Source of the DNA: JBGYPP01 sp041838515
Lineage (GTDB): Bacteria > Bacillota > Clostridia > Lachnospirales > Lachnospiraceae
Assembly (NCBI GenBank): GCA_041838515.1
Contig: JBGYPP010000045.1
Location: 1-21,032, forward strand
Length of the DNA: 21,032 nucleotides
Direction: 5' to 3'
Part shown: positions 1 to 7,235 of the stretch, in pieces
How the letters are laid out: each line of letters opens with the position of its first letter
How positions within the stretch are numbered: the first letter of the stretch is position 1
Notes under the pieces: generated by a model
The model's database searches: none
The model's input: the letters and a program-made list of their open reading frames with translations, nothing else
What the model was told of the DNA's origin: nothing
Position numbers and translations under genes: made by a program

Positions 1-2
1 AG

Positions 3-146
3 ACAGAAGAAAGACAAGACAGAAGAAAGACAAGACAGAAGAAAGACAAGACAGAAGAAAGACAAGACAGAAGAAAGACAAAATTGAAGAAAGTTAAGAC
101 AGAAGAAAGACAAGACAGAAGAAAGGCAAAATAAAAGAAAGACAAA
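3..146. repeat. 16-bp tandem repeat, purine-rich
   Basis: Nine consecutive 16-bp units of the form acagaagaaagacaag run from base 3 to 146. Units 1-4 and 7 are identical, unit 5 differs at its last base, and units 6, 8 and 9 carry several changes. After 146 the sequence decays into acagaca-like fragments up to about 190. One strand is almost all purine. The array begins before the window, so its full length is unknown. There is no open frame of note and no spacer, so it is a minisatellite rather than a CRISPR. Confidence 0.95.
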
Positions 147-191
147 ACAGACATAACAGACAGATAAGACAAAACAGACAAAATAGACAAA

Positions 192-217
192 ACAAAAAAG
201 ACTCCCGCAGGAGTCTG
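192..217 (-). terminator. Rho-independent terminator of tRNA-Thr
   Basis: On the minus strand a 7-bp stem (AGACTCC / GGAGTCT) with a four-base loop is followed by a run of six T, seven bases after the 3' end of the tRNA. It ends the tRNA transcript before the tandem repeat. Confidence 0.85.
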
Positions 218-223
218 AAAAAA

Positions 224-295
224 GCTGCTGACGGGAATCGAACCCGTGACCTCCGCACTACCAATGCGACGCTCTACCGACTGAGCCACAGCAGC
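224..295 (-). tRNA. tRNA-Thr, anticodon GGU
   Basis: The minus strand folds into a full cloverleaf. The acceptor stem is GCTGCTG pairing with CAGCAGC, the D arm is GCTCAGTCGGTAGAGC, and the anticodon loop is TTGGTAG with GGT at positions 34-36, which reads the threonine codon ACC. The T arm contains the standard GGTTCGATTCC. CCA is not encoded. The gene has its own consensus promoter upstream and a hairpin terminator downstream, so it appears to be a single-gene unit. Confidence 0.95.
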
Positions 296-321
296 CTGGG
301 CTTTTCCAAGCCACAAAAGAG

Positions 322-350
322 ATTATAGCAAGGGAGAATACCCTTGTCAA
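322..350 (-). promoter_or_regulatory. Sigma-A promoter of tRNA-Thr
   Basis: Read on the minus strand there is a perfect -35 TTGACA (345-350), a 17-base spacer and a perfect -10 TATAAT (322-327). Transcription should start about 20 bases upstream of the tRNA. A full consensus promoter is typical of stable RNA genes. Confidence 0.9.
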
Positions 351-443
351 TAGTTTTTTGCGAAAAAGCTAGGTTATGCCAGGGGATTGTGCTATAGTGT
401 GCATAGGCTGTAGGAGTCAGGCCTGGGAGAATGTGGAGGTCAT

Positions 444-1220
444 ATGCAAGGGGAAGTTTTGGGAAGAACTTTGAAATGGGTGGCCCTGTTGACCATGCTG
501 GTGGATCACAGCTGTGCCGTGGTATTGTCAGCATATGCGCTGAGGCAGGGCGATGGGCGGCTCTTGGAAATCAGCCAGGCGCTGCGTCTGACGGTGGGCA
601 GGATCGCCTTTCCTCTGTACTGTTTTTTGCTGGTGGAGGGTTTTGTACACAGCCGGAACCGCCTGCATTACGGATGTCGCCTGCTGGGATTTGCGCTGCT
701 GGCGGAGCCGGCCTTTGACCTGGCGCTCAGAGGTCGTTGGTGGAGCACAGATTACCAGAATGTGCTGTGGACCCTTTTGCTGGCTCTGATGGGCATGGCG
801 CTGATGGAGAGGGCGGCGGACTGGGGGAGAGAGGCCGGAGCCTGGCCTGGAAAGGCGCTTGCCTCCCTGGCCGGGGTGGCGGGGCCTGCGCTGCTGGTAT
901 ATTTGGCTCAGGCCGTGCACACGGATTATGGCGGCTTTGGCGTAGCCGTCATTTTTGTGCTGTACGCCTTTCGGGAAAAAAAATGGCTGGCTATATTATC
1001 GGCCAGCCTGGTGTTTGGGCTGATGGGCAGGGCGGAGTGGACAGCGCCCTTGGCTTTTATCCTGGTATATTTTTATAGGGGGCGCAAGGGAGGCGGAGCC
1101 ATTGGGGCCGGTTGCCTGCCCTCCTGGGTGGGGCAATATGCGTTCTATGCCTTTTATCCCCTGCACCTGCTGGGTCTCTCCCTGCTGGCCTCCGCCATGG
1201 GGCTTAGGCCCTGGCCTTAG
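444..1220 (+). CDS. TraX-family integral membrane protein
   Basis: A 258-residue hydrophobic protein resembling the TraX family. The family is named for the F-plasmid pilin acetyltransferase, but most chromosomal members in Bacillota have no assigned substrate. The start of the protein has the family signature: LK, then a hydrophobic stretch ending in MLVDHS (about residues 10-24). Next comes GRIAFPLYCFLLVEGF (about 52-67) and a YGCRLLGFALLAEPAFDL segment. I estimate seven to eight membrane spans, with a basic cytoplasmic loop (YRGRKGG) near residue 210. The ATG at 444 is chosen because GTGGAGGT lies five to ten bases before it. The gene is alone on its strand and its last four bases overlap the end of the convergent mntP. 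The family call rests on the N-terminal motifs; the function here is unknown. Confidence 0.8.
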   Translation: MQGEVLGRTLKWVALLTMLVDHSCAVVLSAYALRQGDGRLLEISQALRLTVGRIAFPLYCFLLVEGFVHSRNRLHYGCRLLGFALLAEPAFDLALRGRWWSTDYQNVLWTLLLALMGMALMERAADWGREAGAWPGKALASLAGVAGPALLVYLAQAVHTDYGGFGVAVIFVLYAFREKKWLAILSASLVFGLMGRAEWTAPLAFILVYFYRGRKGGGAIGAGCLPSWVGQYAFYAFYPLHLLGLSLLASAMGLRPWP

Positions 1221-1777
1221 ATCAGCCCCAGGTGGGATAGCAGGATTTGGATGCCCATGAGTATGAGCAGTATGCCCCCCGCCATCTCCGCTTTGGCCTT
1301 AAACCGCAGGCCGAAGCGGTGGCCTGCCCACACGCCTCCCATGGAGAGGCAGAAGGTGGTCAGGCCGATGGTACAGACGGAGAGGAGGATGTCCGCCCGC
1401 AGCAGGGCCAGCGTAATGCCCACGGCCAGCGCATCTATGCTGGTGGCCAGCGCCAGGGGCAGCATATGGGAGGCGGAGAGGGAGGGCATGGGGCAGGTAT
1501 CCTCCGGCTGCAAGGCGGAGCGTACCATGCCCAGGCCGATAAAGCCCAGCAGCACAAAGGCAATCCAATGGTCTATAGCTGTGATATATCTCTCGAAGCG
1601 GCTGCCCAGCCAGTATCCCAGCAAGGGCATCAGGGCCTGAAAGCCGCCAAACCATAGGCCTACAGTGGCAGCCCCCTTGACAGAGAGTTTTTTCATGCCC
1701 AGGCCTTTGCATAGGGCCACGGCAAAGGCATCCATGGAAAGGCCTATGGCTATAAAGAGCAGGGCGGGTGCGGACAT
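1217..1777 (-). CDS. mntP: Manganese efflux pump MntP
   Basis: A 186-residue protein with six predicted membrane spans, matching the usual MntP length. The family exports Mn(II) and protects cells from manganese excess. The protein is an internal duplication of two three-helix halves. The helix SMDAFAVAL (Asp16) in the first half matches SIDALAVGI (Asp115) in the second; these intramembrane aspartates are the known metal-binding positions of the family. The start ATG is preceded on the minus strand by AAAGGAGAT. Only about 60 bases separate it from the csp terminator. That is too short for a yybP-ykoY manganese riboswitch, which often controls this gene, and I see no such element. Its end overlaps the convergent TraX-family gene by four bases. 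Confidence 0.93.
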   Translation of the reverse strand: MSAPALLFIAIGLSMDAFAVALCKGLGMKKLSVKGAATVGLWFGGFQALMPLLGYWLGSRFERYITAIDHWIAFVLLGFIGLGMVRSALQPEDTCPMPSLSASHMLPLALATSIDALAVGITLALLRADILLSVCTIGLTTFCLSMGGVWAGHRFGLRFKAKAEMAGGILLILMGIQILLSHLGLI

Positions 1778-1835
1778 GGGTATCTCCTTTCGCTCTACGA
1801 AGATGGTGAGAAAATAGATTTTTTCGGATAAAGTG

Positions 1836-1866
1836 AAAAAAGCCGCCTGTAGCCAGGCGGCTTTTT
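1836..1866 (-). terminator. Terminator downstream of csp
   Basis: A 9-bp perfect stem (agccgcctg / caggcggct, loop tagc) is flanked by A-runs on the left and T-runs on the right, so it can stop transcription in both directions. It ends the csp transcript before mntP. Confidence 0.9.
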
Positions 1867-1877
1867 GTCGGCATGGA

Positions 1878-2090
1878 TTAGGCTACGGTTACGTTGGTAG
1901 CGCGTACCTTGCTGCTGTTCTGAGGATCGGTCTCGGTATCAAAGGTTACCTTCTGGCCCTCTTCCAGGGACTTAAAGCCCGTGGCGTTGATGGCGGAGAA
2001 GTGTACGAATACCTCGTCGCCGGTAGCATCGTTGGTGATGAAGCCATAACCCTTTTGTGCGTTGAACCACTTTACAGTTCCGTTGTTCAT
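1878..2090 (-). CDS. csp: Cold-shock protein, CspA family
   Basis: A 70-residue single cold-shock domain that binds single-stranded RNA and DNA and acts as an RNA chaperone in the cytoplasm. The RNP1 motif KGYGFI is at residues 13-18 and RNP2 VFVHF at 27-31. The N-terminus MNNGTVKWFN and the length are standard for the family. A near-perfect Shine-Dalgarno (AAGGAGG) sits nine bases before the ATG. Both isoleucine codons are ATC, unlike the ATA-rich use in neighbouring genes, as expected for a highly expressed gene. It has its own promoter, an unusually long leader of about 165 bases with a strong hairpin, and its own terminator, so it is transcribed alone. Confidence 0.98.
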   Translation of the reverse strand: MNNGTVKWFNAQKGYGFITNDATGDEVFVHFSAINATGFKSLEEGQKVTFDTETDPQNSSKVRATNVTVA

Positions 2091-2256
2091 TTTTGAACCT
2101 CCTTGAAATTGCGGGTCTTGCCCAGTGAAAAATGTGATTCTACAGAGATGTAATTCTAAAATGTAGGCAATAAAATCACATATTTTTGTAAGTCATCATA
2201 AAAAGTCAAAATGATTTACAAAAATATGTGAGATCAATGACTTTCATTCAGAATAC
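2091..2256 (-). promoter_or_regulatory. Structured 5' leader of csp
   Basis: The predicted csp transcript starts near 2256 and has about 165 untranslated bases. A perfect 16-bp inverted repeat (2176-2191 with 2216-2231) extends inward by five more positions with one mismatch, around a 14-base loop. Outside it, attct (2153-2157) pairs with agaat (2250-2254), and tacagag (2141-2147) matches ctctgta (2257-2263), which lies across the -10 and start-site region. Long structured leaders are known from cspA-type genes, where they sense temperature; that role here is inferred. Confidence 0.65.
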
Positions 2257-2262
2257 CTCTGT

Positions 2263-2291
2263 ATATTATCATTGAAAGGAATTTTTGTCAA
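2263..2291 (-). promoter_or_regulatory. Sigma-A promoter of csp
   Basis: On the minus strand the -35 is TTGACA (2286-2291) and the -10 is TAATAT (2263-2268), with a 17-base spacer. This is one of the strongest promoter matches in the window. Confidence 0.85.
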
Positions 2292-2329
2292 TGGGGGAAA
2301 GGCGGTTTTTGCTAAATAATATAGAAAAT

Positions 2330-2360
2330 TTTTGCGCCCCGCGCATGGCAGGGCGCAAAA
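2330..2360 (-). terminator. Hairpin downstream of the nitroreductase gene
   Basis: A 10-bp perfect inverted repeat, ttttgcgccc (2330-2339) and gggcgcaaaa (2351-2360), lies ten bases past the nitroreductase stop codon. The stem itself ends in T on the 3' side of the transcript. It probably terminates the nitroreductase message. Confidence 0.75.
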
Positions 2361-2370
2361 GGCGCTATGT

Positions 2371-2889
2371 TCAGTCAGCAAAGCGTACTATGCCCTTGCG
2401 GGGCGTGGCCGGAGGCAGGGGAGAGGCGGGATAACCAAAGGCGGCTATGCCATATACCTCATGGTTTGCAGGTATGCCCAGGCTGTCCAGGAACTTGCGT
2501 ATGGGTGGAGCATCGCTGATGGTCTGCATTTGGTTGAGCCATACGCTGCCTATGCCATGGGAGTGGGCGGCCAGGAACATATTCTCCATGGCGCAGGCAT
2601 TGTCCTCCTTGCCGAAGCGGCTGTTCTTGAGGTTGGAGGGGATGATCAGCAGACTGGGCTTATACATATCGAAGCCTTGACGGGCCAGTTCTTCCTCTAT
2701 CAGTCGGGCCAGAGTGGCGATGGTCTTGGCGTTCCGCAATACGGTAAACTGCCAGATCTGGGCATCCATGCCGGAGGGGGCGTATAAGGCCGCATCCAAT
2801 ATATCCGACAGTATCTCTCCGGGTATGGTCTGGCTGGTAAAGCTGCGGCAACTGCGCCGGCCCAGCAAATTTTCCATTACAGCGTTCAT
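2371..2889 (-). CDS. Nitroreductase-family flavoprotein
   Basis: A 172-residue protein of the FMN-dependent nitroreductase fold, which reduces nitro groups, quinones or related substrates with NAD(P)H; the physiological substrate cannot be read from the sequence. The N-terminal RRSCRSF (about residues 11-17) is the FMN-phosphate-binding motif. It is followed by DAALYAPSGMDAQIWQF (about 32-48), the usual APSG-x-NxQPW region with small changes. Near the end lie HGIGSVW and VYGIAAFGYP. The length fits the compact subgroup. The first ATG is chosen because GGGAGG precedes it by five to six bases; a second ATG four codons on has no such site. The gene has its own promoter and terminator. Confidence 0.9.
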   Translation of the reverse strand: MNAVMENLLGRRSCRSFTSQTIPGEILSDILDAALYAPSGMDAQIWQFTVLRNAKTIATLARLIEEELARQGFDMYKPSLLIIPSNLKNSRFGKEDNACAMENMFLAAHSHGIGSVWLNQMQTISDAPPIRKFLDSLGIPANHEVYGIAAFGYPASPLPPATPRKGIVRFAD

Positions 2890-2945
2890 AGGTTTCCTCC
2901 CTTTCTTACAAAAAACTCCCCCCAGCAGCTTATCCTGTTAATAAC

Positions 2946-2974
2946 AGTGTAACGAAAAAATGCCTTAAAAGCAA
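2946..2974 (-). promoter_or_regulatory. Probable promoter of the nitroreductase gene
   Basis: On the minus strand TTGCTT (2969-2974), a 17-base spacer and TACACT (2946-2951) form a reasonable sigma-A promoter. A short inverted repeat ctgtt-aat-aacag (2935-2947) overlaps the -10 and start region and could be an operator. The rest of the 2890-3157 gap holds no gene; I see no clear promoter for the plus-strand kinase in it. Confidence 0.5.
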
Positions 2975-3157
2975 GGAAAGCCCATCGGTTTTTTGGTGAA
3001 ATCAACAAGAAAATAACGATAAAATAGGAAATGGCGCTTGCTTTTCCCCCGCCTCCGGCATAATATTGTGAATAGAGGTAGGGTATTTCCGGCCTTGGTC
3101 TGGGTCTTTTTCCGGCTCTGGGAATACATGGGAATGATGGCAAAAAAGGAGAACAGT

Positions 3158-4030
3158 ATGCGTATAGCTGCGTTGGAGGCAGGCGGAACCAAGATGGTAT
3201 GTGCCATAGGCAATGAGCGGGGTGAGATTTTGGAGCAGGCGTCCTTTCCGACCCTGACTCCTGAGCAGACCATACCCCAAATCCGGGAATTTTTTTCAGG
3301 CAAGGATATAGAAGCGCTGGGCATAGGCTGCTTCGGGCCTGTGGATGTGGACAAGCAGTCCCCCACCTTTGGGCATATCACCACTACGCCCAAGAAAGGC
3401 TGGGCCAATTTTGATATGGTGGGCGCTTTCCGGGATTTGGGCGTGCCCATAGGTTTTGATACAGATGTCAACGGATCGGTGCTGGGAGAGTGGAAATGGG
3501 GCGCCGGCCGGGGGCTTAGGCATTTGATCTATATCACCATAGGCACGGGCGTGGGCGCGGGCATTATCTCCGGCGGCAAGCCCTTTCATGGGCTTACCCA
3601 TGCCGAGGGAGGCCATGTGATCATGGAGAGGCATCCGGAGGACCATTATCCCGGATACTGCATATTCCACGGCAATTGCTTTGAGGGCATGTGCTGCGGG
3701 CCGGCGCTGGAGGCGCGTTGGGGGCAGAAGGCCCAATTCCTGGCGGATAAGCCGGAGGTTTGGGAGATAGAGGCCTTTTACATAGCGCAGGCGCTGGTGG
3801 ATTATGTGGTGCTGTTTGCTCCGGAGCGTATTATTCTCGGCGGCGGCGTTATGCACCAGCAGCAGCTGCTGCCGCTGATCCGGGAGGCCTTTGCCAAGCG
3901 CTTTAACAATTATCTGCAGCTCGCTCCATATAAGGATCTGGACAATTTCATTGTAGGCCAGAGCCTGGATGACAAGCAGGGTATTTTGGGAGCCTTTGTG
4001 TTGGGCATGGAGGCGGCAGAGGGGAAGTAG
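3158..4030 (+). CDS. ROK-family sugar kinase, fructokinase-like
   Basis: A 290-residue cytoplasmic kinase that likely phosphorylates fructose (or a related hexose) with ATP. The N-terminal phosphate loop EAGGTKMVCAIG (about residues 7-18) and GIGCFGPVD (about 55-63) are typical of ROK kinases close to YdhR/ScrK. The catalytic aspartate lies in DTDVNG (101-106). A structural zinc site is complete: His153, Cys168, His171 and Cys174, followed by EGMCCGPALEARWG. An open frame continues upstream to 3038. The start at 3158 is preferred because AAAAGGAG ends six bases before it and the family N-terminus MRIAALEAGGTK begins there. The next gene starts four bases after the stop, suggesting co-transcription. 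Confidence 0.92.
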   Translation: MRIAALEAGGTKMVCAIGNERGEILEQASFPTLTPEQTIPQIREFFSGKDIEALGIGCFGPVDVDKQSPTFGHITTTPKKGWANFDMVGAFRDLGVPIGFDTDVNGSVLGEWKWGAGRGLRHLIYITIGTGVGAGIISGGKPFHGLTHAEGGHVIMERHPEDHYPGYCIFHGNCFEGMCCGPALEARWGQKAQFLADKPEVWEIEAFYIAQALVDYVVLFAPERIILGGGVMHQQQLLPLIREAFAKRFNNYLQLAPYKDLDNFIVGQSLDDKQGILGAFVLGMEAAEGK

Positions 4031-4034
4031 ACGG

Positions 4035-4280
4035 ATGTGGGATACAAAGGTATTGGACCATTTTCTGGCGCGGCAGGGCCGGCTCTTTTCCCGGCCCGTG
4101 GCCTCGGACAGGCAGGAGGCGGAGGAGTTTTTGGACGAGGTCATGGCCCAGGTCTTTGAAAATGAAAAGGACTTGCGGGCGTACTTTGCCGAGGTGGGGC
4201 TGGACGTGGAGGGGGATCTGCTGGAGGCCGCCGAGGTCTTTGCCCTGGAGGATGGGCGTTTCCTGGTGGTGGAGGGATAG
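4035..4280 (+). CDS. Small acidic protein of unknown function
   Basis: An 81-residue soluble, acidic protein that I do not recognise. It has no membrane segment, signal peptide or cysteine cluster. The middle (EAEEFLDEVMAQVFENEKD) looks helical and the end (EVFALEDGRFLVVEG) looks like beta strands. The start at 4035 has GGGGAAG ten bases upstream, overlapping the end of the kinase gene. The four-base gap implies the two are translated from one message, so it may be a partner or regulator of the sugar kinase, but that is only inferred from position. A terminator follows about 90 bases later. The gap 4281-4373 holds a GC-rich stretch with minor hairpin potential and nothing else. Confidence 0.7.
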   Translation: MWDTKVLDHFLARQGRLFSRPVASDRQEAEEFLDEVMAQVFENEKDLRAYFAEVGLDVEGDLLEAAEVFALEDGRFLVVEG

Positions 4281-4373
4281 ATGGCCCCGCAGGGAGCAGA
4301 GCAGAGAGGTTATGGCCGGCGGTTTTTGCCGCCGCTTCGGCAAGCTGCATATCGCATAGAGAAATGAGAGAGG

Positions 4374-4419
4374 GCGCTGCTTGGCAGATGGGAAATCCTG
4401 TGCCGGGCAGCGCTTTTTT
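4374..4419 (+). terminator. Terminator of the ROK kinase operon
   Basis: The arms gcgctgc (4374-4380) and gcagcgc (4407-4413) pair, with an inner ggca/tgcc extension, and are followed at once by six T (4414-4419). Confidence 0.88.
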
Positions 4420-4432
4420 CGCAAACAAAAAC

Positions 4433-4461
4433 CCCCGGAGAGGAAGCGGCTCCCTCCGGGG
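4433..4461 (-). terminator. Terminator of the PHP-domain gene
   Basis: An 8-bp stem ccccggag (4433-4440) with ctccgggg (4454-4461) is flanked by T-rich tracts on both strands. It lies about 30 bases past the PHP gene stop and is probably bidirectional, backing up the plus-strand terminator beside it. Confidence 0.85.
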
Positions 4462-4493
4462 ATTTTTCTGTGCATCCGCCCGTGTACGGCGGT

Positions 4494-5414
4494 TCAGTCT
4501 GTGATATATGCCCTTTCCTTGATGGGTTCCAGCACATCCTTGGGAACCCATAGATCCCCGTAGCCGTTGGCCAGATCCAGGCCGGGCTTGGAGGCTCCGT
4601 GGAAATCTGAGCCGCCGCTTTTGGCCAGGCCAAAGCGCTTGGCCAGGTTGGAGAGCATATTGCGGTCAGATTTTTTGTGGGTGGGATAGTAGACTTCTAT
4701 GGCATCCAGGCCGGCCAGGCTCAGGGCGGCCACCATAGATTCCAATCCCCCGGAGGGCAGTTTGTATTTGAGGGGGTGGGCCAGAACAGCCACGCCGCCG
4801 GCATCCAGGATCAGGGAGATGGCCTGAGAGGGGCTGATCTTTGCCCTGGGAACAAAGCAGGGCTTGTCATCCCCCAGATAGCGGTCAAAGGCCTCCTGCA
4901 CCGTGGTCACATGGCCCAGGCTATGCATATGACGGGCAAAGTGGGCGCGGGTGATGATGCTGTCCGGGAAGGCGGCGCGCAGGTCATCCATGCTGAAGCG
5001 TATGCCGTGTTTGGCCAGCAGCGCGCACATTTTTTCATTTCTCTGTTCACGGCAGGACACAAATTCCCGGAGGCGGGAGAGGAAGTAGGAATCCTCATAA
5101 TCTATGTAGAGGCCTATAATGTGGATGTCGCTGCCCTTGTACAGAGTGGACAGCTCTATGCCGGGTATGATCTTGGGCGCGCCGGAGGTCTTGGCGGCAT
5201 GCTCCATGGCAGGCGCTATGCCCTCTATGGAATCGTGGTCCGTGATGGCCATGGCGTATAAGGGCTTGGTGGCCGCATATTCCACCAGTGCCTTGGGGCT
5301 TAGGCTGCCGTCAGAGCAATCCGTATGCGTGTGCAGATCCACGCACTGATCTCCCCTTGCCATGGTCTGGGCGCTGTTGTTGTGCTTGTGGGATTGGAAT
5401 AAATTTTTGAACAT
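4494..5414 (-). CDS. PHP-domain phosphoesterase, RNase AM/YciV type
   Basis: A 306-residue metal-dependent phosphoesterase of the PHP superfamily. All metal-ligand motifs are present in order: DLHTHTDCSDG (residues 26-36; His28, His30, Asp35), TDHD (58-61), Glu87 in GIELS, AHF (157-159), LAHP (211-214) and GSDFHG (268-273). This pattern matches the 3',5'-nucleoside bisphosphate phosphatase/RNase AM group, which removes pAp and trims RNA 5' ends; that activity is inferred from the family. The insert between Glu87 and His158 is also typical. The first 23 residues precede the conserved domain and are polar. AAGGGGG lies five to seven bases before the ATG. It follows the ABC-F gene by 35 bases on the same strand with no terminator between, so they are probably co-transcribed. 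Confidence 0.88.
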   Translation of the reverse strand: MFKNLFQSHKHNNSAQTMARGDQCVDLHTHTDCSDGSLSPKALVEYAATKPLYAMAITDHDSIEGIAPAMEHAAKTSGAPKIIPGIELSTLYKGSDIHIIGLYIDYEDSYFLSRLREFVSCREQRNEKMCALLAKHGIRFSMDDLRAAFPDSIITRAHFARHMHSLGHVTTVQEAFDRYLGDDKPCFVPRAKISPSQAISLILDAGGVAVLAHPLKYKLPSGGLESMVAALSLAGLDAIEVYYPTHKKSDRNMLSNLAKRFGLAKSGGSDFHGASKPGLDLANGYGDLWVPKDVLEPIKERAYITD

Positions 5415-5449
5415 AATCCCCCTTTATTCTAAGGAACAAATACGGGTTG

Positions 5450-7087
5450 TCAGTCCTCGTCATCGGTAGGGCCGGCAGTGATGATGGTACGCTTGCGCGC
5501 CATTTCGTCACTGGCCAGGTATTCGTCATAGGTGGTCACCTTGTCTATAATCTGACCGTCCGGCAGTATTTCTATGATGCGGTTGGCGCTGGTTTGGACG
5601 AACTGGTGGTCATGGCAGGAGAAGAGGGCCACGCCGGGAAATTTGATCAGCCCGTTGTTCAGTGCGGTGATGGCCTCCATGTCCAGGTGGTTAGTGGGTT
5701 CGTCAAAGATCAGGCAGTTGGCGCCCCTTATCATCATCTTGGACAGCAGACAGCGCACCTTCTCGCCGCCGGAGAGCACCTTTACCTTTTTCACCCCATC
5801 GTCGCCGGCGAAGAGCATACGGCCCAGAAAGCCCCGCACATAGGTGATATCCTTGATAGGGGAGTATCCCATCAGCCAGTCGGCTATCGTCAGATCATTA
5901 TCAAATTCCCGGCTGCTGTCTTTGGGAAAGTATGCCTGGGAGGTGGTAATGCCCCATTTGTACTGCCCGCTGTCCGGCTCCATCTCGCCGGCCAGGATCT
6001 GGAACAGTGTGGTCTTGGCCAGCTCATTGCCGCCCACAAAGGCGATTTTGTCCTCACGCCCCATGGTAAAGCTGATGTTGTCCAGCACCTTCTCGCCGCC
6101 TATGGTTTTGGAGAGGTTTTCCACAAATAGAACCTCATTGCCTATCTCTCTCTCGGGCTTGAAGTCTATATAAGGGTATTTGCGGCTGGAGGGCTTGATC
6201 TCCTCCAGCTGGATTTTTTCCAGGGCCTTCTTTCTGGAGGTGGCCTGCTTGGATTTGGAGGCGTTGGCGGAGAAGCGGGAGATAAACTCTTGCAGCTCCT
6301 TGATCTTCTCCTCCTTTTTCTTGTTGGCCTCTTTCATCTGGCGTATGAGCAGTTGGCTGGACTCATACCAGAAATCGTAATTGCCGGCGTAGAGCTGTAT
6401 CTTGCCGTAGTCTATGTCAGCGGTATGTGTGCATACCTTGTTGAGGAAATGCCTGTCATGGGATACGACAATAACGGTATTTTCAAAATTGATCAAAAAT
6501 TCTTCCAGCCAGGCCACGGCATCCAGATCCAGGTGGTTGGTGGGCTCGTCCAGAAGCAGTATGTCCGGGTTGCCAAAAAGCGCCTTGGCCAGTAGGGTTT
6601 TTACCTTGATGGGGCCGTCCATCTCACCCATCAGGCGGCTGTGCAGCGCCACTTCCACGCCCAGGCCGGAGAGCAGTGCCGCTGCGCTGGACTCGGCCTC
6701 CCAGCCATCCATCTCGGCAAATTCCCCCTCCAGCTCGCTGGCCCTTATGCCATCCTCTTCGGTGAAATCCTCCTTGGCGTAGATGGCATCCTTTTCCTTC
6801 ATTATCTCATAGAGCCTTTGGTTGCCCCGGATGACCACATCCAGCACCGGGCAGTCGTCATATTTGAAGTGATCCTGCTCCAGCACCGACAGCCGTTGTC
6901 CGGGAGTGATGGCCACCTCGCCTTTGGTGGTTTCCAGCTTGCCGGAAAGTATCTTGAGGAATGTGGACTTGCCCGCTCCGTTGGCGCCTATGAGGCCGTA
7001 GCAGTTGCCCTCGGTGAATTTGATATTGACATCTTCGAATAGCGCTTTTTTGCCTATGCGCAGGGTTACATTGTTGGCACTGATCAT
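5450..7087 (-). CDS. ybiT: ABC-F ribosome-associated ATPase, YbiT type
   Basis: A 545-residue soluble protein with two ABC ATPase domains and no membrane segment, the layout of ABC-F translation factors that bind the ribosomal E site. Domain 1 has Walker A GANGAGKS (34-41), a degenerate signature (LMGEMDGPIKVK, about 152-163) and Walker B ILLLDE (176-181). The charged linker 230-310 contains FISRFSANASKSKQATSR, characteristic of YbiT. Domain 2 has an altered Walker A, GGNELAKT (352-359), with alanine in place of the last glycine, a normal signature LSGGE (438-442) and Walker B CLIFDE (458-463). The degenerate first signature is also found in Escherichia coli YbiT, so it is a subgroup trait. 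The ATG is preceded by AGAAAGG. Whether it gives antibiotic protection or assists translation cannot be told. Confidence 0.92.
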   Translation of the reverse strand: MISANNVTLRIGKKALFEDVNIKFTEGNCYGLIGANGAGKSTFLKILSGKLETTKGEVAITPGQRLSVLEQDHFKYDDCPVLDVVIRGNQRLYEIMKEKDAIYAKEDFTEEDGIRASELEGEFAEMDGWEAESSAAALLSGLGVEVALHSRLMGEMDGPIKVKTLLAKALFGNPDILLLDEPTNHLDLDAVAWLEEFLINFENTVIVVSHDRHFLNKVCTHTADIDYGKIQLYAGNYDFWYESSQLLIRQMKEANKKKEEKIKELQEFISRFSANASKSKQATSRKKALEKIQLEEIKPSSRKYPYIDFKPEREIGNEVLFVENLSKTIGGEKVLDNISFTMGREDKIAFVGGNELAKTTLFQILAGEMEPDSGQYKWGITTSQAYFPKDSSREFDNDLTIADWLMGYSPIKDITYVRGFLGRMLFAGDDGVKKVKVLSGGEKVRCLLSKMMIRGANCLIFDEPTNHLDMEAITALNNGLIKFPGVALFSCHDHQFVQTSANRIIEILPDGQIIDKVTTYDEYLASDEMARKRTIITAGPTDDED

Positions 7088-7136
7088 GTTAAAAACCTTT
7101 CTATTATTTTATTTAGGGCGTATTTTCTCAAAGTCT

Positions 7137-7166
7137 ATTGTATCCTATAAAATACCACTAGCGCAA
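7137..7166 (-). promoter_or_regulatory. Probable promoter of the ABC-F/PHP unit
   Basis: On the minus strand TTGCGC (7161-7166), an 18-base spacer and TACAAT (7137-7142) give a plausible sigma-A promoter about 50 bases upstream of the ABC-F start codon. Confidence 0.5.
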
Positions 7167-7200
7167 GAACTTATTCCCTTGGCCGGAGAGAAAAAAGCGC

Positions 7201-7229
7201 TTGCGCAAAGGGGGAAAGCGTGCTAGAAT
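7201..7229 (+). promoter_or_regulatory. Promoter of rpmE
   Basis: TTGCGC (7201-7206), a 17-base spacer and TAGAAT (7224-7229) form a sigma-A promoter. Transcription would start near 7236, leaving a leader of about 125 bases before rpmE. Confidence 0.6.
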
Positions 7230-7235
7230 AGAAAA

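Noticed and set aside
1778..1835. yybP-ykoY manganese riboswitch ahead of mntP
   Set aside because: Only about 60 bases separate mntP from the csp terminator, and no paired structure of that class is visible.
3038..3157. N-terminal extension of the ROK kinase from an upstream ATG
   Set aside because: The family N-terminus and a good ribosome-binding site are at 3158, and the extra 40 residues do not resemble ROK proteins.
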